Source of the DNA: Streptomyces capitiformicae
Lineage (GTDB): Bacteria; Actinomycetota; Actinomycetes; Streptomycetales; Streptomycetaceae
Assembly (NCBI RefSeq): GCF_002214185.1
Contig: NZ_CP022161.1
Span: forward strand, 3,533,767 to 3,597,766
Direction: 5' to 3'
DNA length: 64,000 nucleotides
Shown here: positions 17,485 to 26,638 of the stretch, in pieces
Layout: the number at the start of each line of letters is the position of its first letter
How positions within the stretch are numbered: position 1 is the first letter of the stretch
Position numbers and translations under genes: made by a program
Notes under the pieces: model-generated
The model's input: the letters and a program-made list of their open reading frames with translations, nothing else
Database searches by the model: none
Told to the model about the DNA's origin: nothing

Positions 17485-18428
17485 CCCGACTGATGCACGT
17501 GAAGCGTGGCCCGTACGCCCCGCCCGTCCCTGTACGGGAGTTGACGGCCGTGTCAGCCGACGGGGCCCGGCTGCACGTCGAGGTGCATGGGCCCGAGGGT
17601 TCACCCACTGTGGTGTTGGTGCACGGCTGGACCTGTTCGACCGCTTACTGGGCGGCGCAGATACGGGACCTCGCCGTCGACCACCGGGTCATCGCCTACG
17701 ACCAGCGCGGCCACGGACGCAGTCCCGCCTCCGCCGCCTGTACCACGGACGCCCTCGCCGACGACCTGGAGGCGGTGCTCGCGGCGACGCTCGCGCCGGG
17801 CGAGAAGGCGGTGCTGGCCGGGCACTCCATGGGCGGGATGACGCTGATGGCGGCCTCGGCGCGGGCCGGCTTCCGGGAGCACGCGGCGGCGGTACTGCTG
17901 TGCAGCACGGGCAGTTCGCGTCTGGTCGCCGAGGCGCTCGTCGTACCCGGGCGGCCCGGTCGGGTACGCACCTGGCTCACCCGGAAGATCCTCGGGTCGC
18001 GGGCGCCGCTCGGGCCGGTCACGCCGGTCGCCCGGCGGATCCTCAAGTACGCGACCATGGGCCCCGGTTCGGCTCCGGTGATGGTCGAGGCGTGCGCGCG
18101 GATCGTGCACGCCTGTCCCACGCGGGTGCGGTACGCCTGGTCGCACGTCCTCGACTCGCTCGATCTCGACCACGGTGTGCGGGAGTTGACGGTGCCCACG
18201 GCCGTCGTCGTCGGCACGGCGGACCGGATGACGCCGCCCGTGCACGCGCGGGCGCTGGCCGCCGCGCTGCCGGACTGTGTGGGGGTGACCGAGCTGACGG
18301 GTGTCGGGCACATGGCGCCGGTGGAGGCGCCGGACGTGGTCACCGCGCGGATACGCGGGCTCGCGGCGGAGTACGTACGGACGCAGCGGGACGAGTTGCG
18401 GGACGAGTTGGAGGAGGCGGGGGCATGA
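17481..18428 (+). CDS. Alpha/beta hydrolase
   Basis: 315 residues. HGWTC forms the oxyanion-hole region, GHSMGG carries the nucleophile (Ser116), and GTADRMTP and GVGHMAP supply the acid and the catalytic His. Such enzymes hydrolyse esters and lactones, and the GTGA overlap with the BVMO upstream suggests it opens the ester made by that enzyme. An acidic Arg/Glu-rich C-terminal helix (RTQRDELRDELEEAGA) is the only unusual part. GTG start. No signal peptide, so cytosolic. Confidence 0.92.
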   Translation: MTRLMHVKRGPYAPPVPVRELTAVSADGARLHVEVHGPEGSPTVVLVHGWTCSTAYWAAQIRDLAVDHRVIAYDQRGHGRSPASAACTTDALADDLEAVLAATLAPGEKAVLAGHSMGGMTLMAASARAGFREHAAAVLLCSTGSSRLVAEALVVPGRPGRVRTWLTRKILGSRAPLGPVTPVARRILKYATMGPGSAPVMVEACARIVHACPTRVRYAWSHVLDSLDLDHGVRELTVPTAVVVGTADRMTPPVHARALAAALPDCVGVTELTGVGHMAPVEAPDVVTARIRGLAAEYVRTQRDELRDELEEAGA

Positions 18429-19357
18429 GCAGGGGCAATGTGCTGGAGGGGCGGGTCGCGGTCGTCACCGGGGCCGCGCGGGGTGTCGGGGAACTCCTGG
18501 CCCGGAAGCTCTCCGTGCGGGGGGTGAAGGTCGCGCTCGTCGGGCTGGAGCCGGACGAACTCAAGCGGGTGTCGGAGCGGTTGTACGGCGAGAGCGCGTA
18601 CTGGCACGCCGACGTCACCGACCACGAGGCCATGGCCCGGGTCGCCGAGGAGGTCAAGGAGCGCTTCGGGCGGGTCGACATCGTCGTCGCCAACGCCGGT
18701 GTGGCGATCGGTGGTCCGCTCGTGGACTCCGATCCGGACGCCTGGCGGCGGGTGATCGAGGTCAACCTCGTCGGGTCCGCGGTGACCGGGAGGGTGTTCC
18801 TGCCGGCGCTGATCGAGAGCCGGGGGTACTTGTTGCAGATCGCCTCCCTCGCCGCGATCACTCCGGCGCCGATGATGACCGCGTACTGCGCGTCCAAGTC
18901 GGGTGTCGAGGCGTACGCGCACTGCCTGCGGGCCGAGGTCGGGCACAAGGGGGTCGCGGTCGGGGTCGGGTATCTGTCCTGGACCGACACGGACATGGTG
19001 CGCGGGGCCGATCAGGACGACGGGATGCGGGTGTTGCGGCAGCGGTTGCCCGGGCCCGCGGGGAAGACGTATCCACTGGGGCCGGCCGTCGACCGGATCG
19101 TCGCCGGGATCGAGCGGCGGGCCGGGCATGTGTACGGGCAGTGGTGGCTGCGGGGGATGCAGGGCGTGCGGGGGTATCTGCCGGGGATCATCGGGACGTT
19201 CGCTCCGCGGGAAGTGCGGCGCGTCGAGGGGCGGTTGAGTGGGGTGCGTAGAGGGCTTGTGGGGGCCGGTGGGGCTGCGGATGAGCGGGAGCGAAGGGGC
19301 GCTGTCGATGTCGATGTCGATGTCGCTGTGCCTGTGGATGTGACTGAGCGTGAGTGA
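18425..19357 (+). CDS. SDR family oxidoreductase
   Basis: 310 residues. Classical short-chain dehydrogenase: VVTGAARGVGELLARKL cofactor motif, VANAGVAIGG (NAG), and the active-site YCASK (Tyr154, Lys158) preceded by the catalytic Ser in QIASLAA. The C-terminal region (KTYPLGPAVDRIVAGIERRAGHVYGQWWLRGM) matches the SadH-like long form, and a repetitive tail with VDVDVDV and acidic residues ends the protein. The ATGA overlap with the hydrolase shows operonic coupling. It could oxidise the alcohol released from the ester, as in ketone or fatty-acyl catabolism; the substrate is inferred from context only. Confidence 0.92.
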   Translation: MSRGNVLEGRVAVVTGAARGVGELLARKLSVRGVKVALVGLEPDELKRVSERLYGESAYWHADVTDHEAMARVAEEVKERFGRVDIVVANAGVAIGGPLVDSDPDAWRRVIEVNLVGSAVTGRVFLPALIESRGYLLQIASLAAITPAPMMTAYCASKSGVEAYAHCLRAEVGHKGVAVGVGYLSWTDTDMVRGADQDDGMRVLRQRLPGPAGKTYPLGPAVDRIVAGIERRAGHVYGQWWLRGMQGVRGYLPGIIGTFAPREVRRVEGRLSGVRRGLVGAGGAADERERRGAVDVDVDVAVPVDVTERE

Positions 19358-19434
19358 TCGACATGCGTGCGTAGTTGGCCCGTGTTTGTCTGGTGGAGGC
19401 CCGATCCCCTCACCCAATACGGGAGTGAAACCAC

Positions 19435-19674
19435 ATGGGCATGAAGGACCAGTTCCAGGACAAGGCCGAGCAGCTTCGGCAGCAGCAGGCGAAGCGGAAG
19501 GCCGGGCAGGCCGGGCAGTCGCCCGAGGAGTCGCGTGGGCGTTCCCAGGCGGAGCGGGAGCGGCGCGAGCGCCAGGGCGGGCAGCAGGGTGGGCAGCGGC
19601 GGCAGCCGGAGACCGAGCGTGAGCGGGAGCAGCGTGAGGCCGAGGAGCGGTTGCAGCAGGACTACGACATCTAG
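19435..19674 (+). CDS. Small hydrophilic charged protein, 79 aa
   Basis: Begins MGMKDQFQDKAEQLRQQQAKRKAGQ and is almost entirely Gln, Glu, Arg, Lys and Gly, ending ERLQQDYDI. It is predicted to be helical or disordered, with no Cys, no signal and no membrane segment. A CsbD-like or stress-associated role is a guess; I do not recognise a domain. It stands alone, 78 bases after the SDR gene, and is followed by a T-rich hairpin terminator. Codon usage fits the strand. Confidence 0.75.
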   Translation: MGMKDQFQDKAEQLRQQQAKRKAGQAGQSPEESRGRSQAERERRERQGGQQGGQRRQPETEREREQREAEERLQQDYDI

Positions 19675-19712
19675 GTCGGCTTCGCCGCGGTAGCGCTGCG
19701 CTGGCTGGTGTG

Positions 19713-19753
19713 GAGTGGGGTGCCCTTGGTTGTGAGGGTGCCCCACTCTTTTG
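19713..19753 (+). terminator. Rho-independent-like terminator
   Basis: GAGTGGGG pairs with CCCCACTC, extended by two G-T wobbles and three C-G pairs around a ten-base loop, followed by TTTTG. It ends the small-protein transcript. Confidence 0.75.
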
Positions 19754-19800
19754 TTGAGCTCTTGGCCGCCTGATGGTTCGGGGGGATTCGTTGTTCGGCG

Positions 19801-19850
19801 GGTGCGGGTTCGTTGTGGCTTGTCGCGCAGTTCCCCGCGCCCCTTACGCC
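19801..19850. repeat. Dispersed intergenic repeat, half copy A
   Basis: Contains GTGCGGGTTCGTTGTGGCTTG then TCGCGCAGTTCCCCGCGCCCC, one arm of the palindromic family seen complete at 50101 and 42441. Lies at the 3' end of the tricorn protease gene. Confidence 0.6.
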
Positions 19851-22800
19851 GGGGTCCGGGGTGGGAGGGTGGGGCGGGTGCGGGTGGGGACGTTTGTGTA
19901 GTCGGGGGGTGTGGCCGCCGGCGTGGTGGCCAGGAGGTTCATTGCCAGGGTCACCGCTGCTTGGAGTTGGGGGTGGCGGCCTTCTGCCCAGTCCAGGGGG
20001 GTGCGGTCGATCTCCAGGTCGGGGGTTACGCCCTGGTTCTCGACGGACCAGCCGTAGGCGTCGAACCAGGCGGCGTTCATGGGGACCGTGATGACGGTGC
20101 CGTCGCCGAGTTGGTGGCGGCCGGTCATGCCGACCACTCCGCCCCAGGTGCGCAGGCCCACCACCGGGCCGAGCTCGAGGAGTTTGAAGGCTGCCGTGAT
20201 CATGTCGCCGTCCGACGACGTCGCCTCGTCGGTCAGGGCGACCACGGGGCCTCGGGGGGCCCTGGAGGCGTAGGACACCGGCTGGGCGTTGCGGGTGAGG
20301 TCCCAGCCGAGGATCGTGCGGGTGAGTTTCTCCACGACCAGTTCGCTGATGTGTCCGCCCGCGTTGCCGCGTACGTCGACGATCAGGGCGGGGCGGGACA
20401 CCTCCATGCGCAGGTCGCGGTTGAACTGGGCCCAGCCCGAGCCGCCCATGTCGGGGATGTGGAGGTAGCCGCAGTGGCCGCCGCTCAGTTCGCGGACGAC
20501 TTCGCGGCGTTTGACCACCCAGTCCTGGTAGCGCAGAGGCCGTTCGTCGAGGAGGGGGACGACGGCGACACGACGGGAACCGCCTTCGCCCGCCGGGGGT
20601 TCGAACGTCAGCTCCACCGTCAGACCGCCCGCGCCCGCGAGGAGCGGATACGGCCCCGTCGTCGGGTCCACCGGGCGGCCGTCGACATGGGTGAGTACCG
20701 CGCCCTCCCTGATTCCCGTGCCGGCCAGCGGTGAGCGGGCCTTGGAGTCGGAGGAGTCGCCGGGGAGGACGCGGCGGATCATCCACCCCTCGTCCCTGTG
20801 GACGAAGTTGGCGCCCAGCAGGCCCTGGCGGCGCTGGTAGTGGGGCGGGCCCTCGTTGCGGCGGGCGGGGGAGACGTACGCGTGGGAGGTGCCCAGTTCG
20901 CCGAGGACCTCGCGGAGCAGATCCGCGAACTCGTCGGGGGACGACACCCGTTCCACCAGCGGGCGGTACTGGTCGAGGACGCCGTCCCAGTCGATGCCGC
21001 TCATGCCCGGGTCCCAGAAGTACGCGCGGATCAGGCGGCCGGCCTCGGCGTACGACTGGCGCCACTCCGCCGCCGGGTCGACCTCGTGGAAGATGCGGCG
21101 CAGGTCGATCCAGACGGTCGTATCGCCGTCCCCGGACTCGGTGGAGGGGACGGCTCGCAGGTCGCCCTCGTCGACGACCACGAGGCGTGAGCCGTCTCCG
21201 CTGACCGCGAACCAGTCGAGGTGGTCGACGAGTTCGGACCTCTTCGCCTTGGTGATGTTGAAGTATTCGAGGGTCGGGCGGCCTGTCAGGTCGTCCGGGT
21301 TGGCGAAGGTCTCGCCCAGCGCGCCGGAGATCGGCCAGCGCAGCCAGACCAGACCGCCGCCCGCGACCGGATGCAGCGCCGAGTACTTGGAGGCGGTGAC
21401 CGGGAAGGGGGTGACCCGGTTCTCCAGACCCTCGATCTCGACCGTCACCGCGCCGCCGGTGTCCTCCTCCTCCGTCGGGTCCATGCCCCCGGCCACCGGG
21501 CGGCCGTCCGGGTTCAGGGCGAAGGGGGAGGGGGTGGCCGAGGAGAGCGGGGCGAGGTAGGGGCGGCAGCCGAGCGGGAAGGAGAGGTCGCCCGTGTGGA
21601 CGTCGTAGACCGGGTCGAAGCCGCGCCAGGAGAGGAAGGCGAGGTAGCGGCCGTCGCTGGTGAACACCGGGTTCTCGTCCTCGAAGCGGCCGTTGGTGAC
21701 GTCGACGATGTAACGGTCCTTTATCCGCGCCATCTTGATCTGGCGGAGCGTGCGGCCGATGCCCGGGTGCGACCAGGTCAGCCAGGCGCCGTCCGGGGAG
21801 AAGGCCAGGTCGCGGACGGGGCCGTTGACGGAGGTGATGAGTTCGGTGACTTCGGGGCCCGTTTCCTGGACCGCTTCTTCCTTCGGTGTTTCGTCGGGTT
21901 CTTCGCCCGCTTCTTCGCGCGCTTCTTCTCTCGGTTCTTCGCCCGCTTCTTCGCGCGCTTCTTCACCCGCTTCTTCGCCCGCTTCTTCGCTCGGCTCCTG
22001 CGGCACGTCGACGAGGAGCAGGCGGCCGTCGTTCGAGGCGATGGCGAGGCGTTCGCCCTGCGGGTCCGTGACCATTTCCAGTACGCGGCCCAGCAGGCCG
22101 GAGGCGAGGCGGCGGGGTGGGCGGGCGCCGGTGGCCCGGGGGAGGTGGGCGATCTCGATCGCGTCCTCGCCCTCCGCGTCCGTCACGTACGCCACCTGAC
22201 CGCCGGAGCCGAGCATCTCGGGCAGCCGGACGCGTACGCCGGGGGTGTCGGTGAGGGTCCGGGCGGGGCCGTCGCGGTGGGTCAGCCAGTACAGGCTGCC
22301 GCGTACGACGACCGCGCTCGCCCGGCCCGTGTCGTCGACCGAGATGCCGTCGACGTGCTGCGCGGCCGGCACCTGGTACGGCCGTCGGCCGGTGCGCGAC
22401 CCGCCGAGCCGTACATCGAGTCGGCGGGGGAGCGAGGCCGGGGAGGGGTCGTCCACGATCCACAGGTCGCCCGCGCACTGGTACACCACCCGCGTGCCGT
22501 CGCTCGCCGCATGCCGGGCGTAGAAGGCGTCGTGGTCGGTGTGGCGGCGCAGGTCGGAGCCGTCGTACGCGCAGGAGTAGAGGTTGCCGACGCCCTCGTG
22601 GTCGGAGAGGAAGGCGATCCGGCCGCCCACGAACATGGGGGAGTGGAGGTGGCCGCCGAGGTCGTCCAGCAGCCGCTCGCCGTGCAGCCAGAGGCGGCCC
22701 ATGGCGCCACCCCGGTAGCGCTTCCAGGAGGCCGGTTCGTGGGGTGGGGTGCCCGTGAGGAGCAGGGTCCTGCGCTCACCGTCGATCTCGGCGACCTGGA

Positions 22801-23263
22801 TGTCGGAGACCGGGCCCCAGGGGAGCTTGCGGCCGGGGTCGCCGTCAGGGCGGACCTTGTACGCCCAGGTGAAGTGCGAGAAGGGCTCGCCGTGGGAGGC
22901 GACGGCCAGGATGTCCGAGTGGCCCTGCTCGTCGGGCGGGGTCCAACCGCGGACCGCCGTGTCGGGGCTGCCCCAGTGGGTGAGCCGGCGGGCGGGGCGG
23001 CCGCCGTCCACCGGGGCCAGATGGATCTCCGGGACGATGCTGCGCCAGCTCGTGTACGCGATGTGCCGGCCGTCGGGCGAGAAGCGCGGGGTGGTGACCT
23101 TCGTACGGTCGACGGTGAGCCGCCAGGCCCGGTCCGAGCCGTCGAGCCGGGTCAGCCAGAGGTCGTCCTCGGCGACGAAGCAGAGGAGGTCGCCGCTGAG
23201 GTGGGGGAAGCGGAGGTAGCCGGGGGCGTCCAGGCCGCTCTCGTGCTCGTAGGAGTCGCTCAC
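19844..23263 (-). CDS. Tricorn-like S41 protease
   Basis: About 1139 residues. The first two thirds are beta-propeller strands with repeated WSPDG/FSPDG-type motifs (PRFSPDGRHIAYTSW, LAFSPDGAWLTWSH, PVFTSDGRYLAFLSW). A C-terminal PDZ-like segment (GTGIREGAVLTHVDGRPVDP) precedes the S41 domain: GNAGGHISELVVEKL and TSSDGDMI with the nucleophile Ser. It degrades peptides downstream of the proteasome in the cytosol. An inserted acidic stretch of EEAGEEAREE-type repeats (21880-21990) between the propellers is unusual. Start GTG 23263 is preferred: the frame upstream runs through a tandem repeat and does not look like protein. Divergent from tetR. Confidence 0.9.
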   Translation of the reverse strand: MSDSYEHESGLDAPGYLRFPHLSGDLLCFVAEDDLWLTRLDGSDRAWRLTVDRTKVTTPRFSPDGRHIAYTSWRSIVPEIHLAPVDGGRPARRLTHWGSPDTAVRGWTPPDEQGHSDILAVASHGEPFSHFTWAYKVRPDGDPGRKLPWGPVSDIQVAEIDGERRTLLLTGTPPHEPASWKRYRGGAMGRLWLHGERLLDDLGGHLHSPMFVGGRIAFLSDHEGVGNLYSCAYDGSDLRRHTDHDAFYARHAASDGTRVVYQCAGDLWIVDDPSPASLPRRLDVRLGGSRTGRRPYQVPAAQHVDGISVDDTGRASAVVVRGSLYWLTHRDGPARTLTDTPGVRVRLPEMLGSGGQVAYVTDAEGEDAIEIAHLPRATGARPPRRLASGLLGRVLEMVTDPQGERLAIASNDGRLLLVDVPQEPSEEAGEEAGEEAREEAGEEPREEAREEAGEEPDETPKEEAVQETGPEVTELITSVNGPVRDLAFSPDGAWLTWSHPGIGRTLRQIKMARIKDRYIVDVTNGRFEDENPVFTSDGRYLAFLSWRGFDPVYDVHTGDLSFPLGCRPYLAPLSSATPSPFALNPDGRPVAGGMDPTEEEDTGGAVTVEIEGLENRVTPFPVTASKYSALHPVAGGGLVWLRWPISGALGETFANPDDLTGRPTLEYFNITKAKRSELVDHLDWFAVSGDGSRLVVVDEGDLRAVPSTESGDGDTTVWIDLRRIFHEVDPAAEWRQSYAEAGRLIRAYFWDPGMSGIDWDGVLDQYRPLVERVSSPDEFADLLREVLGELGTSHAYVSPARRNEGPPHYQRRQGLLGANFVHRDEGWMIRRVLPGDSSDSKARSPLAGTGIREGAVLTHVDGRPVDPTTGPYPLLAGAGGLTVELTFEPPAGEGGSRRVAVVPLLDERPLRYQDWVVKRREVVRELSGGHCGYLHIPDMGGSGWAQFNRDLRMEVSRPALIVDVRGNAGGHISELVVEKLTRTILGWDLTRNAQPVSYASRAPRGPVVALTDEATSSDGDMITAAFKLLELGPVVGLRTWGGVVGMTGRHQLGDGTVITVPMNAAWFDAYGWSVENQGVTPDLEIDRTPLDWAEGRHPQLQAAVTLAMNLLATTPAATPPDYTNVPTRTRPTLPPRTPA

Positions 23264-23320
23264 CTCCCCATGCTTTTCCGGGTGGGGGGACGCGGCAACT
23301 TGTGCGAACGGATGACCAAG

Positions 23321-23397
23321 GGCTCGTGATCCAGGGCTCGTGATCCAGGGCTCGTGATCCAGGGCTCGTGATCCAGGGCTCGTGATCCAGGGCTCGT
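23321..23397. repeat. 14-bp tandem repeat, five copies plus a partial
   Basis: Unit GGCTCGTGATCCAG repeated five times and a partial sixth, with no mismatches, ending directly at the first ACGAAAC operator between the tricorn and tetR genes. A 14-base period is out of step with codons, so it is non-coding. Confidence 0.92.
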
Positions 23398-23412
23398 ACG
23401 AAACGGTTTCGT
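23398..23412. promoter_or_regulatory. TetR operator copy 1
   Basis: Perfect dyad ACGAAAC-G-GTTTCGT. Its twin lies 47 bases away on the tetR side, and both flank the tetR promoter region. Confidence 0.75.
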
Positions 23413-23444
23413 TTTCCTGGGTCTCGGGGTATCTTCGTAAGTGT

Positions 23445-23459
23445 ACGAAACCGTTTCGT
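23445..23459. promoter_or_regulatory. TetR operator copy 2
   Basis: Perfect dyad ACGAAAC-C-GTTTCGT, differing from copy 1 only at the central base. It lies 90 bases upstream of the tetR ATG; autoregulation by the adjacent TetR protein is the likely function. Confidence 0.75.
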
Positions 23460-23548
23460 TCGTAAGCGGGGTTGTTCGGCCCGTGCCATGGTGTGCGCGG
23501 CCGGTAGCCTTGTCGTCTCGAACGTGCAGCCGGAGTAAGGGGAGTGGG

Positions 23549-24154
23549 ATGACTGAGACCGCGACGGTGCGCCGCAGTCGACTTACGCCCGAGCGTGAGG
23601 CCGAGCTCTACGCGGCCGTCCTCGACCTGCTCCGGGAGGTCGGCTACGACGCCCTGACCATGGACGCCGTGGCCGCACGCACCCGGTCCAGCAAGGCCAC
23701 GCTCTACCGCCAGTGGGGCGGCAAGGCCGAGCTGGTGGCGAAGGCGATGCGGAGCAACAAGCCGCACACCAACATCGCCGACGTCGACACCGGATCCCTG
23801 CGGGGTGATCTGCACACCCTGGTGAGTAGTACCGATGACTCCGCCATGGAACAGAACAACGCGCTGATGCGGGGTCTGGCCATGGCGGTCCACAGCAATC
23901 CCGACCTGTTGAAGGCCTTCCGTGAGCTGATCATCGAGCCGGAGATGATGGAGATCCGCCGAGTGGTGCAGCGCGCCGTCGACCGGGGTGAGGTCCGTCA
24001 GGACAACCCCGCCGTCGAGTATGTGCTGCACATGTTCGTCGGCGCCTTCGTCGCACGGGGCATGATCGACGATCAGCCGCCGACGCAGAGCTTCCTCCGT
24101 TCGTACCTGGACGCCGTGGTCCTCCCTGCCCTCGGCGTGTCCACCACCCCGTAA
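23549..24154 (+). CDS. TetR family transcriptional regulator
   Basis: 201 residues. The helix-turn-helix is DALTMDAVAARTRSSKATLYRQWGGKAELV (residues about 33-62), followed by an all-helical ligand-binding domain with a TetR_C-type end (RSYLDAVVLPALG). ATG 23549 is preceded by GGGGAG; the open frame back to 23441 crosses the operator and was discarded. Two near-identical dyads lie upstream. The divergent tricorn gene and the downstream MMPL exporter gene are the natural targets. Confidence 0.92.
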   Translation: MTETATVRRSRLTPEREAELYAAVLDLLREVGYDALTMDAVAARTRSSKATLYRQWGGKAELVAKAMRSNKPHTNIADVDTGSLRGDLHTLVSSTDDSAMEQNNALMRGLAMAVHSNPDLLKAFRELIIEPEMMEIRRVVQRAVDRGEVRQDNPAVEYVLHMFVGAFVARGMIDDQPPTQSFLRSYLDAVVLPALGVSTTP

Positions 24155-24341
24155 TTTCCCCGCAGTTGGCAAGTACCCGCACCTGACGCCACCTCCCCCA
24201 GCCCTCGGCTCCGCTCGGGCCGGGGGACCCCCATCGTCGTCGGGCTGATCACCCCTGCCTCTCTTTCCCATCCCCGCCTTCGGCATGGGCTGATCCGTCC
24301 TGCCCTCCTGCACGTCCACGACCTGAACGGGAGTACGCCCC

Positions 24342-26615
24342 GTGGCCACATTCCTCTACAAACTGGGCCGTCTCGCCTTCCGGCGACGACACTTCGTCGC
24401 CCTCCTCTGGGTGGCGCTGCTGACGCTCGCGGGCGTCGGCGCCGCCACCGCGCCCTCTGCGGGCTCGACCTCCTTCTCCATCCCCGGCACCGAGGCGCAG
24501 AAGGCCTTCGACCTGCTGGACGAGCGCTTCCCCGGCAGGGGCGCCGACGGCGGCACCGCCCGGGTCGTCTTCAAGGCCCCCGAGGGCGAGAAGATGACCG
24601 ACGCCGCCAACAAGGCGACGGTCGAGGAGACTGTCAAGGAGCTGGGCACCGGCTCCGAGGTCGCCTCCGTCACCGACCCGTACCAGACGCGGGCCGTCTC
24701 CCAGGACGGCACGGTCGCCTACCTGCAGGTGAGTTACGACGTCCCCGGCATGGAGCTGAAGGAGTCGTCGCGGGAGGCCCTGGAGGAGGCCGTGCAGCAC
24801 GCGCGGGACGACGGACTGACCGTCGACGCCGGCGGTGACGCGCTCCAGGCGGCGGCGGAGGCCGGGGTCGGCGAGATCATCGGTATCGCCATCGCCGCGG
24901 TCGTCCTCGTGATCACCCTGGGCTCGCTGGTCGCGGCCGGACTGCCGCTGCTGACGGCGATCATCGGCGTGGGCATCGGCGTCGCCACCATCACCGCCCT
25001 CGCCAACGCCCTGGATCTGGGCTCCACCACGTCCACGCTGGCGGCGATGCTCGGCCTCGCGGTCGGCATCGACTACGCCCTCTTCATCGTCTCCCGCTAC
25101 CGGGCCGAACTGGCCGAGGGCCGCGACCGCGAGGAGGCGGTCGGACGGGCCACCGGCACAGCGGGCTCCGCGGTGGTCTTCGCCGGCCTGACGGTCGTGA
25201 TCGCCCTGGCCGGCCTCTCGGTCGTCGGTGTCCCGATGCTGACCAAGATGGGCGTCGCGGCGGCGGGCACGGTCGTCATCGCCGTCCTGATCGCCCTGAC
25301 CATGATCCCGGCCCTGCTCGGCTACGCGGGCAAGAAGGTCCAGCCGACGGGTGCGAAGAGCAAGCGGTTCGGGCGCGGCGGACGCGGGAAGGCGACGGCC
25401 CCGGAGAGCCAGGGGCAGCAGGGCCAGAAGCAGCGGGAGCAGCAGGCCAAGCCCAACATGGGCACGCGCTGGGCGAGCTTCGTCGTCCGTCGCCCCGTCG
25501 CCGTACTGCTCCTCGGCGTCGTCGGCCTCGGCGCCGTCGCCGTCCCGGCCACCTCGCTGGAACTGGGCCTGCCCGACGACGGCTCGCAGCCCACGTCCAC
25601 CACGCAGCGCCGCGCCTACGACCTCCTGTCGGAGGGCTTCGGCCCCGGCTTCAACGGCCCCTTGATGGTCGTGGTCGACGCCGACGCCAGCGCCGACCCG
25701 CAGGCGGCCGCCACCAAGGTGGGCGACGAGATCAAGGGTCTGAAGGACGTCGTGACGGTGACCCCGGCGACGCCCAACAAGGCCGGGGACACGTTCATCA
25801 TCACCGTCATCCCGGACTCCAAGCCCTCCTCGACGCAGACCGAGGACCTGGTCCACTCCATCCGTGACGCCGGCACCGACATCAAGGCCGACACGGACGC
25901 CGAGGTGCTGGTCACCGGCACCACGGCGATGAACATCGACTTCTCGCAGAAGATGAACGACGCGTTGATCCCGTACCTGGGTCTCGTCGTCGGCCTCGCC
26001 TTCCTCCTCCTCATCCTGGTCTTCCGCTCGATCCTGGTCCCCCTGAAGGCGGCCCTCGGCTTCCTGCTGAGCGTGCTCGCCGCGCTGGGCGCCGTCGTCG
26101 CGGTCTTCCAGTGGGGATGGCTGTCCGGCCTGATCGGCGTCGAGGAGACCGGCCCGATCATGTCGGTGATGCCGATCTTCCTGGTGGGCGTCGTGTTCGG
26201 CCTGGCGATGGACTACGAGGTCTTCCTCGTCACCCGCATGCGCGAGGCGTACGTCCACGGGGAGAAGCCCACCCAGGCCGTCGTGACCGGCTTCAGGCAC
26301 GGCGCCCGAGTCGTGACGGCCGCGGCGATCATCATGATGGCGGTCTTCGCGGGCTTCATCACCTCCAGCGAGTCGATGGTGAAGATGATCGGCTTCGGCC
26401 TCGCGATCGCCGTCTTCTTCGACGCGTTCGTGGTCCGCATGGCCATCGTCCCCGCCGTACTCGCCCTCCTCGGCGACAAGGCCTGGTGGCTGCCGAAGTG
26501 GCTGGACCGCGCCCTGCCGAACGTCGACGTCGAGGGCGAGGGCCTGCGCACGCAGGACGACAAGCCCGAGAAGGCGGACGAAGCGGGTGAGGACAAGGAG
26601 CTGGTACGTGCCTGA
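24342..26615 (+). CDS. MMPL family transporter
   Basis: 757 residues from GTG 24342 (GGGAG eight bases upstream). A single N-terminal helix, an extracytoplasmic domain (SFSIPGTEAQKAFDLLDERFPG), a bundle of five or six helices with GLAVGIDYALFIVSRYR (conserved Asp-Tyr pair of the proton relay), a Gly/Gln/Lys-rich cytosolic linker, and a duplicate half with GLAMDYEVFLVTRMREAY. This RND-type architecture exports lipids or hydrophobic compounds. The 24155-24341 gap before it holds only a short C-rich inverted repeat (CCCTCGGCTCCGCTCGGGCC). Probably under the control of the TetR gene upstream. Confidence 0.93.
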   Translation: MATFLYKLGRLAFRRRHFVALLWVALLTLAGVGAATAPSAGSTSFSIPGTEAQKAFDLLDERFPGRGADGGTARVVFKAPEGEKMTDAANKATVEETVKELGTGSEVASVTDPYQTRAVSQDGTVAYLQVSYDVPGMELKESSREALEEAVQHARDDGLTVDAGGDALQAAAEAGVGEIIGIAIAAVVLVITLGSLVAAGLPLLTAIIGVGIGVATITALANALDLGSTTSTLAAMLGLAVGIDYALFIVSRYRAELAEGRDREEAVGRATGTAGSAVVFAGLTVVIALAGLSVVGVPMLTKMGVAAAGTVVIAVLIALTMIPALLGYAGKKVQPTGAKSKRFGRGGRGKATAPESQGQQGQKQREQQAKPNMGTRWASFVVRRPVAVLLLGVVGLGAVAVPATSLELGLPDDGSQPTSTTQRRAYDLLSEGFGPGFNGPLMVVVDADASADPQAAATKVGDEIKGLKDVVTVTPATPNKAGDTFIITVIPDSKPSSTQTEDLVHSIRDAGTDIKADTDAEVLVTGTTAMNIDFSQKMNDALIPYLGLVVGLAFLLLILVFRSILVPLKAALGFLLSVLAALGAVVAVFQWGWLSGLIGVEETGPIMSVMPIFLVGVVFGLAMDYEVFLVTRMREAYVHGEKPTQAVVTGFRHGARVVTAAAIIMMAVFAGFITSSESMVKMIGFGLAIAVFFDAFVVRMAIVPAVLALLGDKAWWLPKWLDRALPNVDVEGEGLRTQDDKPEKADEAGEDKELVRA

Positions 26616-26638
26616 CGCGACCGTTTCCGGGTAGGACC

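Noticed and set aside
23321..23397. CRISPR-like array
   Set aside because: The units are directly adjacent with no spacers and no cas genes; it is a plain tandem repeat.
24155..24341. Short inverted repeat between tetR and MMPL
   Set aside because: The C-rich dyad may end tetR transcripts, but it resembles generic high-GC Streptomyces intergenic DNA and was not supported further.
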